DNA from: Symbiodinium microadriaticum
Taxonomy: Eukaryota; Sar; Dinophyceae; Suessiales; Symbiodiniaceae
Direction of reading: 5' to 3'
DNA length: 64,000 bases
Assembly: GCA_001939145.1 (NCBI GenBank)
Contig: LSRX01000180.1
Span: forward strand, 353,006 to 417,005
This document shows, one piece after another, positions 18,701 through 30,880 of this stretch. Both the position numbers and the translations under genes were made by a program. The first letter of the stretch is position 1. The number at the start of each line of letters is the position of its first letter. The notes below the pieces were generated by a model. That model searched no databases and had not been told where the DNA came from. It saw only the letters and a program-made list of their open reading frames with translations.

Positions 18701-19238
18701 TGTGCATCTGCTTTTTTGTTGTATGTCTGTGCGTGTCCGTGTGTGTCTTTGTGCCCTTTTGTCTGTCTGCCTTCCCGCCGTTCTGTCCGGCGTTCCTTAT
18801 GCCTGCATGCCCACGCATATACCTGTGCGAACTGTTTTCTCGCACAGGGATGATACACACATTCATGCATAGCTATTGACATTATAACTGATAGGTTCAT
18901 CATAGCTGCTACCATGCGGACCAGCACAAAAAGTTGCAGGCGGCCACGGTGCCAGACAATGAAAGGCGGGGCATTGGGGTATGAAGCGACATTGCTGTTT
19001 GTGCTGCCCTTAATGCTGTCGTTATTGTTTATGACATGCGTCCCTGATTCTCACACTGCTCAGACTGAAATGGGAAGCCAACTGTTGTTATTGATTACTG
19101 CGATTTTTGACACTAGATTGGCATGACCGAAGTCCGGAATCCAATGACATGCTCCGCGCCGACGACGACGACCACGACGATGACGGTAGCATCAGCAGAG
19201 GTAGGAGTAGCCATACTCGGACTAGTAGTAATCGTCGG

Positions 19239-19431
19239 TAGTAGTAGTAGCAGCAGCTGTTGTTGTTGTTGTTGTTGTTGCTGTTGTTGTTGTTGTTGTT
19301 GTCGTTGTCGTTGTAGTAGTAGCAGTAGCAGCAGCTGTTGTTGTTGTTGTTGTTGTTGCTGTTGTTGTTGTTGTTGTTGTCGTTGTCGTTGTAGTAGTAG
19401 CAGTAGTAGCAGTAGTAGTGCAGCTGCCGCA
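19239..19431. repeat. GTA/GTT trinucleotide array containing a 78-bp tandem duplication
   Basis: GTA and GTT runs with GTC and CAG interruptions. The block starting CAGCAGCTG at 19251 recurs at 19329 with the same interruption pattern, so a 78-bp unit was duplicated as a block. It could encode poly-Asn on the minus strand, but nothing suggests it is expressed. Confidence 0.9.
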
Positions 19432-19439
19432 ACCTGCGA

Positions 19440-22400
19440 CTGCTAGTACCACGGTAGCTACCACTACCACTACCATCAACGTGCCCGCGACGATCAACGG
19501 ATGGTTCGCTGTCAAGAGTCAGGAGGAGTTACTGCCGGAGATTTGTCCACATATTTGACTGACTGTAGTTATTGCTGTTTCTGTTATTGTTACTAACGGT
19601 AATTAATTCTTTTCGCTCCCCTAGAGTTGTTCAAGTGTTAGCGTCAAAAAACCGCAATGCTGTCCATGCCGAAGGTTGGCGGAAATGGAGCATGAGGCAA
19701 ACAGCTTGCGGAAGGAGCTGGCCGCTGCTGCCGGAGATCCGGAGGGGTTTAGGGTTTGGGGTTCAGGGTTCAAAGAGGGAGTAGGGTGTGCGTGTGTGTC
19801 GTAGTAGGCCCCGTAGGCAGGAGACCCTGCCGATGAAGACAAACACACTCAGAACTCTGCGAGTGTCATACCTTCATTACCACATCTGGCAGCCTAAGTC
19901 GATAGCTGAGATGATCGCACGATCTCTCCTACCAATAATTGGGAGCTTTGCTCAGCACAGACCGGCACCAAAAAAGCAAGCATGCAAACACCGACTACAA
20001 GGAATCTTACCAAGAAGGACCTCGAAGGAAGGAGCCTCTCTTCTTGAACTACTCATAACCTTTTTCGTTGGGGCATAACCCCGACTTTAGCAACCCCTCG
20101 CAAAGGCAGGAAGGTTGTGGTAGTCAGGGCAACCATCACTTGCGGTCCGAGATGACATGACAGCCAGATACCCAGGCCGACACGCTGAAAACCATGGTGG
20201 CAGTGGCCCGAGGTCAAACTCTTCGGTTTAATGTTTGAGGGTTGTGAAACTCGTGTTCACCTTGAAACTTACAGGCAGGAGCAGGAAGGCTCTTGAAACC
20301 TCTTTGAGGCTGACTTGCCAGAACTGTTGGTAGTTCGAAGTTGGCACAGTTTCAGGTAGTACTAGTAACAGTGCCACCAGTGTCAATGCAAATATCGTTT
20401 GGTTATGGCTAGGAACAAAGCCCCGCTAGGTTTTAGGAGCATGGTGACTTGTGCTCGTCAGTCGAGAAACTTAGATCGCCTGCGCAGTGTGTCGTAAGGT
20501 CTCAGGTAATGGGCATAGTAGATTACCAGGACTTTTGGATTGAGGTTTCGATCTTACAAAGGCCATTCCGGCCCAAGCACATGCCCCCAGACCCTTTGCT
20601 ATTCTTGCCTTTACGACTTTACGCTTCCACATGAGCTCCACAAATGGTTACCGTAAGGGCTTTTGATGACGAGGCTTAGCAAAGTGGAGGGTTTCTTGAG
20701 CTAAGTGTTTTTAGACCCCCAAGCTTGCTTTTCCCATTGGGTTGAAGGGTGTTTCTCAGCAATTCCTGCACATTCAACTTTCACCAAGGGTGCTACTGTC
20801 TGCTTCCAACGGCTGCTGTAGCCTGCTCGCCGTTTCGACGTGAGGTCTCGGTGGAGGACCTTCAAACTCTTGGACCTGTCGGATACGCGCAGGTGTCGGC
20901 ATAAGTATTCATGCCCCTCGTAGTCCTTTTGCTTAGCTATAGCGCAATATCCCCCAAAGCCGTTCTGGCCTCTTGTTCGCCAGGATTCCAGCAAGCACCA
21001 GAACCGCACCACAGTGCCGATACTATAGGGGCCTTAATTTAGAAAAGGGATTCTTCAGCTATTTATTTTGCGGCACAGCTATGCGCACTCTTTTATGCAA
21101 CTATAGATTTCTGCGGGCAGTTTTTACAGCTCCCGACGGAGAAAGAAATATTCTGTTCTCTCAACATCGCAATGTCTTTACAGCCTCCGACGGAGAAAGA
21201 AATATTCTGTTCTTTCAACATCGCAAGAGCCTGAGGCTACCCACAAGATACAGATGGACGGGATGCAGTCACGGCTTGGCGGCCGCAGAAAGTCTTGGGT
21301 GTTTGAGGGAGCCTAAACGGTATGGTTCAGTACGGGGTTTAAGGGGCTAAGGCTTAGGGTTAAGGCCTTAAGTGTTCCTCTCCACGCCATGAACACCCCG
21401 AGCTTGGGTATCCCTTCTTATGGCTAGCCAGGCCGCTTCGGATTCAGTTTACGGGTGATTCGCTGCTCGCGTGCTGGTCCTGCTGATCTGAAAATGGGGG
21501 TGGCATCTTTCACGAGCTTCGTGCTTTGATACTGCCGAGGCGTGTCGCACTTTTGTTCTTGTCCTTTCCCACATCACTGGCTGGGGCATCTTAAGGGTTC
21601 GGGCCACATCAGAAGCTTTTTCGAATCCTGCAGTCCCTGCTGTCAAGCTATGGTGTTGTTCCACTTGTTCCCGTCCTGATTTCTGCCCACTCTAGTTGAG
21701 CAGTCAGGTGCTCATCCAGTAGAAGCCTAGCCTTTCTTCGGAACCATGACATGGCACAGTTGGGTTGAGCCGGTCGGCCATATTCAGGTGCGACCAGTTC
21801 GAGGACAGCTCGGTTCTGCGGTTTGCCAAAGCATCTGTGCCGACATGCGCCGACACGTAGCATTTCATGGATCGCCTAGTTGTCATTAACCGAACCACGC
21901 TGCGAAGAACACAACATGCTTTTCTGTCCTTCGCTCCGCCCTCGCAGGATGCAAGCTCCCCTTCGGACCAGTGCCCCGAACCCAAAGTCCCACGCAAGTT
22001 TTCCACAAAGGCAGGCCTGGAGACACTGCCAATCACAGCAGTAATCATTAATCCCGCCTGCCGCAGTTCTGCCCTTCTTACCAATGCTTTCCTTGTTACG
22101 AATACTCCTCGCTTCTGTGTCGTATGGAGTCATGGGCATGCAAGCCGAGAGCCTGACCCCAGTGATGGTGATTCTCAGTGTTCTCATCCGTGCTGATCTT
22201 TCTCTTGCAAATTATCCGACACCATCGGCCCCAATTCCTTCCTCGCCACTTTCTCGCTTCTGAATGACCTTGTGTATGTGTCTTTTCTCCTTCTGTGGAA
22301 ACCTGCAAAGCCGGTGACCCGCCAGGAGAAAGCTGCGACGTCGGCGAAGGTGCATCGAAGCAAGAAAGGGAAGCTGCACGTTTCCGCTTCATTGCTTCAT

Positions 22401-22624
22401 TCAGAGCTTGCGATCTCGAAGTGTGCGTACTCAGAAAGGGCTCTCTGGGCATTGTTTTGATCCGGGCATTTCAGAAAGTGCCTGGGTGGACTTTGGGGAC
22501 CTGGTAAAGCCTCGGTAGGACTTCCGGCTTAGTTTTTGCGATCCTTGCGGCTCAGGACAGCGAGGTTGAGCCTTCGCTTGCAGAGTCGTTGGGTTCTCCG
22601 CACCACAACGTACTATACTTTTCT
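19440..22624. other. no gene recognised
   Basis: No domain or exon could be supported on either strand. A minus-strand frame at 21704-22084 is open for 126 codons but unrecognised. A 54-bp tandem duplication lies at about 21122-21230. Confidence 0.45.
21122..21230. repeat. 54-bp tandem duplication
   Basis: Two adjacent copies of a unit containing GACGGAGAAAGAAATATTC (21135 and 21189), differing at a few bases. Confidence 0.8.
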
Positions 22625-22800
22625 ATAATATGCTACACTATACCACACTATACTATGCTTTTCCCATATTTCTTCTACCCTTCAACCAGAAGTTCCTGCA
22701 GTCATTGCGAACCCCTGGCAGGCGGCCCAGGGCCCGAAAACCCTAGGGGCAGTGGCGCTCTTCTTCATCTTAGTGTTAACTTACATATGTAAATAAATAA

Positions 22801-22837
<37 letters not shown>

Positions 22838-23016
22838 TGTATAATATGCTACACTATACCACACTATACTATGCTTTTCCCATATTTCTTCTACCCTTCA
22901 ACCAGAAGTTCCTGCAGTCATTGCGAACCCCTGGCAGGCGGCCCAGGGCCCGAAAACCCTAGGGGCAGTGGCGCTCTTCTTCATCTTAGTGTTAACTTAC
23001 ATATGTAAATAAATAA

Positions 23017-23053
<37 letters not shown>

Positions 23054-23056
23054 TGT
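22625..23056. repeat. 216-bp perfect tandem duplication
   Basis: 22625-22840 is repeated immediately at 22841-23056 with no difference that I can see, including the long terminal (TA)n run. The unit starts in a CTATA-type low-complexity stretch and contains about 100 bp of unique sequence. Identity, even in the microsatellite, implies either a very recent event or an assembly duplication. Confidence 0.9.
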
Positions 23057-24580
23057 GTATATATATATATATATTTTTTTGTCTATGGCTATTCATAGCA
23101 AGTGTATGACTATTGTAAGGATCCCTGGCCCAGCTCTGAGCAGAAATGGCCAAGCACCGCAAGTGTAATTGAATTTTCCGTTTTGGCGGCGTTGCTTCCG
23201 ATGCTTCTGGAGGAAGCTGCCGCGGTGTCGCACAGGCCATGCCCGAATGAAGCCATGTGTTCAAGGGCTTCGTTTGGAGAGCCAGGGTTTCCCTTCGTTT
23301 GGAGAGCCAGGGTTTCCGGGGGGCGCACAGCAGCGAGTCTATTTAGCCTTCTTTGTGGTAGCAGGCTTTAGAGGACCTGGTCCAGTGGATGCATGTTGTG
23401 TAACTGCCACGTTTGATCTCCAAGTTCTACATGTCCACATGCCCCCCGGCCCTTCCGCCCTTGCGAATGCATCCTGGTTTGCGAACTTGATGGCTGCGTT
23501 GGGCCATGTCTACTCTCGACGAACTACTCGCACAGGAGTTTGTCAGCTGCCTTTGTTTCAGAAGGCAGCCGCCACGTCGTCATGTCACAAGTTTATCAGA
23601 TTGCGACGGTGTAGTTTGTAAAGTATCGTATGCTCTCAACAAGGTGGCCATGGTGCAGCTAGTTGTGACAAGTTTCAGCATTCGCGAAGTGGTTGAACTT
23701 CGCAGCCCCATGCCCCACTCCCTACAAACCTACCACGCCACGAACCCCGGTTCCTAAACTGAAGCAACAGCCCTCAACTGTCAGAGAAGTTCCCGCTTCG
23801 GGGGAAGCGTTGTCGTGCATTGCATGTTGTACGGCCATCCCGTCGTAGTTTTAATGTTTCGAATTCGTGGCAAAGGCTTATTATTAACAGGTTTGCGCTT
23901 AAGATGGCTTAGTTCTACGGCTACGGGTATGTCTTTAGCAGTGCTCTCGTGGTGCCCCGACGCATTTCCGGAGAAGCGTCGTTACATTCACCCCAAGCCC
24001 TCAGCACGCCCACAGCTACCACAATCTGCACGCAGAGACCCAGATTCCGGTATAGCTCCCTTAACCCCAAAGAAAAACCCCTTGAGTTTCACCCTGCCTG
24101 AACCCGGGGCCCAAAACTCCTGGCGTCCACAGCTTGAAGCCGATTGCCAGGGTTTTAGGGTTAAGGAGGCCAACCCAAGTCTTTGCAACTCGGGTTTTGG
24201 CATGCGCCCCTCGAGCTCGTCGGCTGTTGGGGCACTCATGGCAACCTCGCATCGCAAATCCAAGCAAGCCTCGGCGATGCACGAAGCCGTCGCAAGACAC
24301 TGCTCAAGCCACCTTGGGAAGCAGTAAATTCAGTCCATGGAAAGCGAGCATCGCACGCAGCTTCGCAGCGCCAGCAGCACCGTCAGAGTAGTCACCCAGC
24401 CATGTTGCGCGGCAGCCACTGCTGAGCTCCATGCAGCCCGGACAGGCCCACTTCGAAAGGAAGATTTGGCTTTAGATTCAGGGGGTAGGCTCTAAGAAAC
24501 AATCCCAGGCTTCGGAAACAGTAGTCCTATTCGTGGCCTGGTTATCGTAATCTTAACAGCAACCTGATTCTACTGTAGTA

Positions 24581-24616
<36 letters not shown>

Positions 24617-27249
24617 CCATGCTCTTAGGGACCCTCGTCCTGAATTCTGGGATGTTCTTTGCAGTCATTGCAGAATTTTAGTAGGAACGGTGAGGGCTTC
24701 GGCTGCTGGGCCATGAGACCATCTCCCATGCCATGGCACACCATCGGACGACTATCTACATGAAGACAAGAACCGACCAAAACAACGACAGCAACCCTGG
24801 CAGTTTAAATGCAACAGCAGCATCAGCCACCACGGCCACAACGACGACGATGGCGATCTGAGAGCTGGCGACGACGACGGCGGGGCGATGAATGCGGCAT
24901 CAGAACAAAGTTCTCGAAGCCCCGACCCAAATCAGTGGTGCAGGTTCCATGGAGTGATGCTCTGCAATTTGGCTCCACTGCCAAGACCGCCGCTGTGGCG
25001 GCAGTGGTGCCACCACGAGCTCTGCCCCGTCCGAGGACGATGGTATCAGGAATTCGTAATTCCGTTTAGGGGTTTAGGGATTTAGGGTTGTCTTGTGGAG
25101 TTTCCCGGCTGGTTGCGAGAGTCCTGGATGCAAAAGGGTTTAGAGTTTAGGGATTTAGGGATTACGGGTTTAGGGTTTAGGGTTCTGGTGGTGACATCAG
25201 TCTTGGCCGCTTGCTTCAGGGCCTTTAGGGCCGGAAGATGCCGCTGCTGGCAAAGGTGGACGCATAGTTTGAAGCCATGCCCAGGCCAATGCGATGTTAG
25301 ATCCGAAAGCCCGGAGGCAAAGAGCCGAATTCAGGTGTCTACCGTGCAAAGCTCTAGAAGCGCGATCCGTGGATTCCTAGGATCGTTCTGGTTACTTTTT
25401 TGGAAGGGAAAGACGAAAGAGGGAGGGAGAGAGAGAGAGAGGGCGAGACATCTTGCTGCACTCAGCGCCGGCAACAGGACCACATGGGCGAAGTCGGCTA
25501 TGCCAGTTTCCGGGACTGCTCGTGATTCGATCTCTGAGGTTCGGGTGATGTGGCCTCTACTTAAAACAGGCTGGTAATTGCGTGCAGTATTTCTTTTGCT
25601 TCTGCTTGTCGTTTTGTGAAAGACAGTTGCAGAATGCCTGACGTTAAAAATGCTGCTGCAAGCCAGCACTGAAAGCCTACAGCTTCCATCCCGTAGGGGA
25701 TGGAGCACTGCCTCGAGTTTGCAAGGCAGGAGACTTATAGTATACTATTATACTATAATATACTCTCATGTATCAAAACATACTTAATATACTATGGCAT
25801 ACTATAATAATAGTTTATGAATATGCTTTCATATATTAATAACATTCCTTATGCTGCAAATCAACGGCATCCTGAACCCTTGTCGGTGTCGCTTCTGGGG
25901 TCTCTTGACAGACACGGTGCTCGCGAGATGTTGAGTGTCAGAGAAGTGGTCAGCACTCTTAGGACCTTAGGACTTCTGTTCATGATCTGAGAAAATCCTC
26001 AGATCCCGCAACATCCTGTGATTGAATGTCTCTTGTTTGCGCCACCTGCGAAAGTTTTAGGGACATGGGTTCATTGAGGGTTTTGGAGTTTCCAGCTGTT
26101 GCAGCAGGAGCTCAGGTGAGGTGCCGGACGAGACCGGTGCGCAGGCAAGGGCACGGGCGGAATCGAAGTTATAAGATTCAAGCACTTCAAAGCACGGTTG
26201 CGGTGAGGGCTCCACTTGATGCTGGAGGCAAGCGAAATTGACCTCCAGCAGTTTCGGCCAAATTGCGGGCTGAATGTGGGGCCGAGATTTTTCACGCTAT
26301 CCCAGTCCCAGGATGTAGAGCTTGAGCGTTGCCAAGTTGCCACAGCGCGAAGGAGGGCTACTCCAAACAAAAACATCATTACCGTGGGAGGCGTCTTGAA
26401 GGTTGCTTTTTCCGGCCGCGTCCACGGCATTCTCTTGGGACCGATGTGTTCGCTGTCTTGGTCCTTGTTTCTGTGTGTTTAACTTCGGGCAAGCTCTGAA
26501 CCAGTGGGTTTTCCGCGCACTTGTTTCCAAGCACTGGCCCTGGAAATCCTTCCTGATACCCATGCTACAATCGCAGCCCAAGATCCAAACTCCCCGAAGG
26601 CACCAGCCGTGGACGCAACACATCTGGCAACCGCAAAGGCAGGCCCATACAAACAGGTTTCGGATTTGTCGGAAGGCAGCATGCAACTATTGTACATTTG
26701 TCCTCACCGTGATCAGATGGCCCCTACTTCTCGTTTCGGAAATGCCCATGGCCTACACACTGCTTGAGTTATCTTGAGTTGTTGCTGTGCCGCTCGTGCA
26801 ATCCATGCCAATCCTTCACTAATTCCGACGCTACGGCCCGAAAATCATTAGTTCATGGAGCCCACAAGCTGAATCTACTCCTCGAAGTCATCAGTCACTG
26901 GCAGAGTCCCACAGCTTGAACCGGTAACTTCCCGCGCTGTTTCTTTGGGACACATTGATAGCACTCCGACTGCAATCGACTTGGCTTGTTTGACATCGAG
27001 AACCTGAGGATGCTACTTGTCGGACGCCGAACCCTGAAACCGAAAGCCAAGGTCCATTTTAAGCTTCTCAAGAAGTCCTTATAACAACACAAAACACCTA
27101 AAGCCCCCAACAAGGACCCTGACCCCTCCAGACCGTAAAGCCTAATAAAACAAGCAACCTTGGCCCCTTTCCAGGCTTCTCCCAGTTGTGAGTGCTGCAA
27201 CCCTACACTCACCTCCCAGACTCGAAACCCTGCTTCCTCAACCCCAACC
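23057..27249. other. gene-poor stretch
   Basis: No domain recognised. It contains a 25-bp tandem direct repeat at 23269-23318, a (TA)n run at 24585-24613, an AT-rich TATAC-type tract at 25739-25860, and scattered TTTAGGG words near 25065-25185. A plus-strand frame around 26216-26482 has some protein-like character but no family could be assigned. Confidence 0.45.
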
Positions 27250-28180
27250 TGAAGAATCCCTTAAACCCCTAAACCTTCAATTAGGGTTTAAGAGCGTCCT
27301 TGCTAAGTGGGAGGGAAAAAAAATTAGGGTTTAGGAGCCCTATAAACTTGAAATCCCCCTAAACCTTCAACCTGCAGGTAGCTCCTTCCCAACCTCCCGA
27401 CCTCCGTCGTCCCGCCGAGCCGGCCCATCCCCCACGGAGAGTCAAGCGGCCCGGCAGCAACGGAGTCTTCTTTTACTGGTCAAGGGTTTTCGGTTTAGGG
27501 TTTAGGGTTAACCCTAAACCCAAAAGTAGGGAGCTAGGGTTTAGGTAAAGGGTTTTGGGGTTTAGGGAGTGTAGGGCCTATTCTGGCTTTGTGTGGGGAG
27601 GGGTGGCAGCTGGCCATGGGGGGGGCTCGGTGGAATTTCATAGGGGGATATCGAGGAGATTCGAGGAGTAGGTTTTAGGGTTTTGTTTCTGAAATATTCC
27701 CAAACAGTCTTGTCGTGATGCACCTTCAAAATCCCCCCTTCGAATGTTGTGACACCCTATGCTTCTCCATACAATGCGCAGTCCAGTCAACCCGAGACCC
27801 AGAATCCCAAATGCAAAGAACCCTAAACCTACAACCCTAAATCCCTAAACCCTGATAGCCCTGAGCCTGAGACCCCTGAACCCTATACCTTAAACCCTAA
27901 ACCCTTTGTTGCATGTGAGATCGCATGTGCAGTTCGTTGCGCACAGTCTGCTAGAACAGTGAGCTGTGAGCTACCAGAATGGCCGGCTGCCTTTGGGTGG
28001 TGAATCGACTGCCCCTGTCTCCCTAAGGGATACGTTACTGCTAATGTTCCGCCACATGTGCGTCGTCGTACCTGAACTCCTCGCCAAGGCATGTCCGAGT
28101 GTGAGTGCTGAAACCCTAAACCTTAAACCTCAGCCATGCGAGAGGGAAAAAAACCTTAAACCCTAAACCCTAAACCGAAA
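27250..28180. repeat. cluster of interstitial telomere-type repeats
   Basis: The densest concentration of CCCTAAA/TTTAGGG in the window: about 27262-27292, 27482-27570, 27820-27906 and 28110-28177. Orientation switches several times and units are degenerate. No gene is visible among them. Confidence 0.75.
27498..27521. repeat. 24-bp palindrome of head-to-head telomere repeats
   Basis: TTTAGGG units run into CCCTAAA units through GGGTTAACCC, making a perfect 24-bp palindrome centred at 27509/27510. This is the arrangement expected where two telomere-type arrays meet. Confidence 0.8.
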
Positions 28181-28806
28181 AGCCCGAAGTCCTCAACCCG
28201 AGAACTCCCGACCTGCTCTGCCAAGGGTGTCCCCCACTTCTGCCGCACCATCGAAACCGGCTTCTGGTCAGCCCGAGCCTGCTTTTAAGCTTCGAAAAAT
28301 TCGGCGCGCACGGCAGAGGTCGGGAAAGCTTCGGATGAATCATTGGCAGTTGCGTACCCTTGGTCATCTTACCTGCAAGGCACTTCGTTGGAAGGATTGG
28401 ACAAGAATGCCGAAATATGGAAAAGCTTCTCCGGTCCAGACTACTGTCACCTTTGTTGCCAGTAATTACTTACTCGATGTCACCAGCTGACCGCGTTGTC
28501 AGCAGCAGGTCATTATTGGTGATGAAAGGTCGGCTCAAAGGGGGTGCCTAGGCCTCAGTCGCCCAAGCATGGTCCCTAATGGAGCCATGGCCATGCAGAA
28601 GCTGAGAGCATCTGGAAGATGGTTGACGCAGACGTGCAGGAGCTTGTCCATGACGCAGTCCGGGCCTAAATTGTGTCAAGAAGCGGTGCAGGGTCGCCCT
28701 TTCTACGGGCGGTCATGTGGCCTGGGTTTTGCACTGTACGTTTGTTTGGTTTTTCCTCTATGCTACGCACCTATGCCTGTGCATGTATATATATATACAC
28801 ACATAT

Positions 28807-28839
<33 letters not shown>

Positions 28840-29540
28840 TTTTAAAGAGGTTCTTTGAAAAAAGTGTGTACATATTTATGTGATGCCTGGGTTGGTTTTC
28901 GTTTGGGTGGATATAAACANACATACACGTGAATAGACACGCATATGCATACATTCCACATGTAGACATACATGCACACATGCACGCACATGCCCGTACA
29001 TATGCGGGCTATGTGTTTGCATGGTCATGGCGCGCATAATTACGCATACCTACTAATTGTGGTACACTGTACACAGGACACACACCCGGCCACTTCCGAG
29101 CGAAATGAAAAACACAAAGTGTTTCATGCTTCGTTCAGGCTTATTCTACAACTTGGACTCCCCGAAATCTTTGGCGAAGTTCCGCCTGCCGTGTTCTGAT
29201 TTTCTTATGTTTTGAGTTGGCGCGTGTCTGTGAGTTTCCACTTTATTTTGATTTCGTAGCATTGCAGTATTACCTACCTATGCGGGGCTTCACAACATTA
29301 CACAAGCATACAGACAATCGCAGGACTTCAATTCCTGCAAAGTGGGAACATGTGTGTCAGGGGTGTAGGTTGTCTGTATGTACACAAATCAGTGAGCAGT
29401 GTGTTTGCATTTCACTTTAGTTTCTGTTGGTATGCAGTATTACGCGGAAGGGTTTCACAGCGTGACATTGACAATGGCACTACTGTACATGGAAGTGTGG
29501 GTGTGTGTGTACACATACACATACGGTGTCTCTGTGTGTG
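28181..29540. other. no gene recognised; microsatellites
   Basis: Unassigned DNA with TA/CA simple repeats at 28788-28840 and CATG/ACAT-type sequence around 28920-29010. A single unknown base lies at 28920. Confidence 0.5.
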
Positions 29541-29719
29541 TACATACATACATACATACATACATGCATGCATGCATGCATGCATGCATGCATGCATGCA
29601 TACATGCATACATACATACATACATGCATGCATGCATACATACATACATACATCCATCCATCCATCCATCCATCCATGCATGCATGCATGCATGCATGCA
29701 TGCATACATAGATAGATAC
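29541..29719. repeat. compound tetranucleotide array (TACA/TGCA/TCCA)
   Basis: Blocks of CATA, CATG and CATC tetranucleotides alternate in homogeneous runs over about 180 bp. They read as Cys/Met/His/Ala or Tyr/Ile/His strings in all frames and are not genes. Confidence 0.95.
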
Positions 29720-29879
29720 ATTGCTACATTGCTACGTACAGTACATAAATGTCACATAACGTAACCTCCAAGTAAAGAACGCAATTTCTCAGTAAACAGC
29801 TGCAATGTACATGTTTGCATTAGCAATATTGGATATTGGCAGAATCTAGCTGCTAGTCTAAGGTGAAACTTTCTTTGTT

Positions 29880-29965
29880 TAATGATAGAAGAAGGCTCCC
29901 AGGAATCGTTCGGGTCCAGGCCGTATGCCTTCCATCCTACGACTATCATTGATTCTGATGTACAC
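29880..29965 (-). CDS. candidate exon with chromodomain-like sequence
   Basis: On the minus strand a frame reads SESMIVVGWKAYGLD followed by PNDSWEPSSII. The hydrophobic run, W-K-x-Y, and S-W-E-P ending resemble the second half of a chromodomain, which binds methylated histone tails or guides some retroelement integrases. The first beta strand is not visible and the frame upstream (higher coordinates) is broken by a TGA near 30067, so an intron or pseudogene state is possible. It abuts the duplicated segment starting at 29991. Function is inference from a short motif. Confidence 0.3.
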
Positions 29966-29990
29966 CCCGACGGTCTGCTCACAGCCTGGA

Positions 29991-30330
29991 CCTGGCGGAA
30001 TGCGGGCTCCGAGTGGCCATCTGGCTCCCGGCAGTACACAGATTTGCACAAGTTCTTCTGTCAGCACTTGCGACACATGCCACAGCTTCCACCAAAGGGA
30101 CTTCCTGAGCGCCTAAAGCGCTAACAAGCCCGTCCCTCCTGGATTCATGTTCGCAATTGACAGCTGTTCATGCTTTGTGTCGCCTTGGTCGTCAAGCCGC
30201 TCCCAAGGGATGCCACCAAGATAGGGTGACTGTACCGGCAGGAGCAGGCCACGTCCAGTTGCTGCGCAAGGCAAAGTAGCTGGGTTGGTTGGCGCAGCTT
30301 TCAACACACCCACAAAGTCCTTCAAGTCAG
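29991..30330. repeat. duplicated segment, copy 1
   Basis: About 340 bp beginning CCTGGCGGAATGCGGGC, repeated at 30464 with roughly 90% identity by eye. On the minus strand one frame in both copies encodes a run including SQVLTEE and GARWPLGARIPPG, and another encodes SPYLGGIPWERLDDQG, so it probably derives from coding exons. Confidence 0.75.
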
Positions 30331-30463
30331 TAGCTAGCTCCAGTTTACCTGGATTGCCTTGGAGTCCTTGGAGCCACTGGGCAAAGAGCTCACCAAGGCG
30401 AGTCACGCCTACATCTGCCACCACCGCCAGGCTTCGGAGCCAACTACTTGGTTAAAACGTACT

Positions 30464-30880
30464 CCTGGCGGAATGCGGGCTCCGAGTGGCCATCTGGCTC
30501 CCGGCAGTGCACAGATTTGCACATGTTCTTCTGTCAGCACTTGCGACACATGCCACAGCCTCCACCAAAGGACTTCCTGACTGCCTAGCGATAACAAATC
30601 CGTCTCTCTTGGCTTCGTAATCGCGATTGACAGCTGTTCACAATGCTTTGTGGCGCCTTGGTCGTCAAGCCGCTCCCACGGGATGCCACCAAGATAGGGT
30701 GACTTTACCGACGGGAGCAGGCCACGTACATGCCGTGGGAGGATACTGCTCCTCAACTCACCCCCCAGCCTGACCCGTCGTTCCAAGCGAGGGACTCGTC
30801 CAGTTGCCGTGCAAGGCAAAGTAGCTGGGTTGGTTGGCGCAGCTTCTAGCAGATTCTAACACAACCCACAGTCTTTCAAA
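30464..30880. repeat. duplicated segment, copy 2
   Basis: Second copy of the segment at 29991. It differs by substitutions, small indels and about 70 extra bases at 30728-30798 that are absent from copy 1. A 136-codon minus-strand frame (30409-30819) stays open across it. No recognised domain. Confidence 0.75.

Noticed and set aside
18481..18884. Possible alternating CATG/GTAT cruciform or regulatory site
   Set aside because: No symmetric structure beyond ordinary microsatellite wording.
18474..18927. Ser/Leu-rich and Arg/Glu-rich open frames on both strands
   Set aside because: They derive from the CT repeat and adjacent low-complexity sequence.
29399..29764. Repeated Cys/Met/His/Ala open frames on both strands, superficially CRISPR-like or toxin-like repeats
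   Set aside because: They are compound tetranucleotide microsatellites with no spacer structure.
29752..30051. A CXXC-like zinc finger read across 30020-30090 on the minus strand
   Set aside because: The frame giving C-G-M-C-R-K-C is interrupted by TGA in both duplicate copies, so the finger is not supported.
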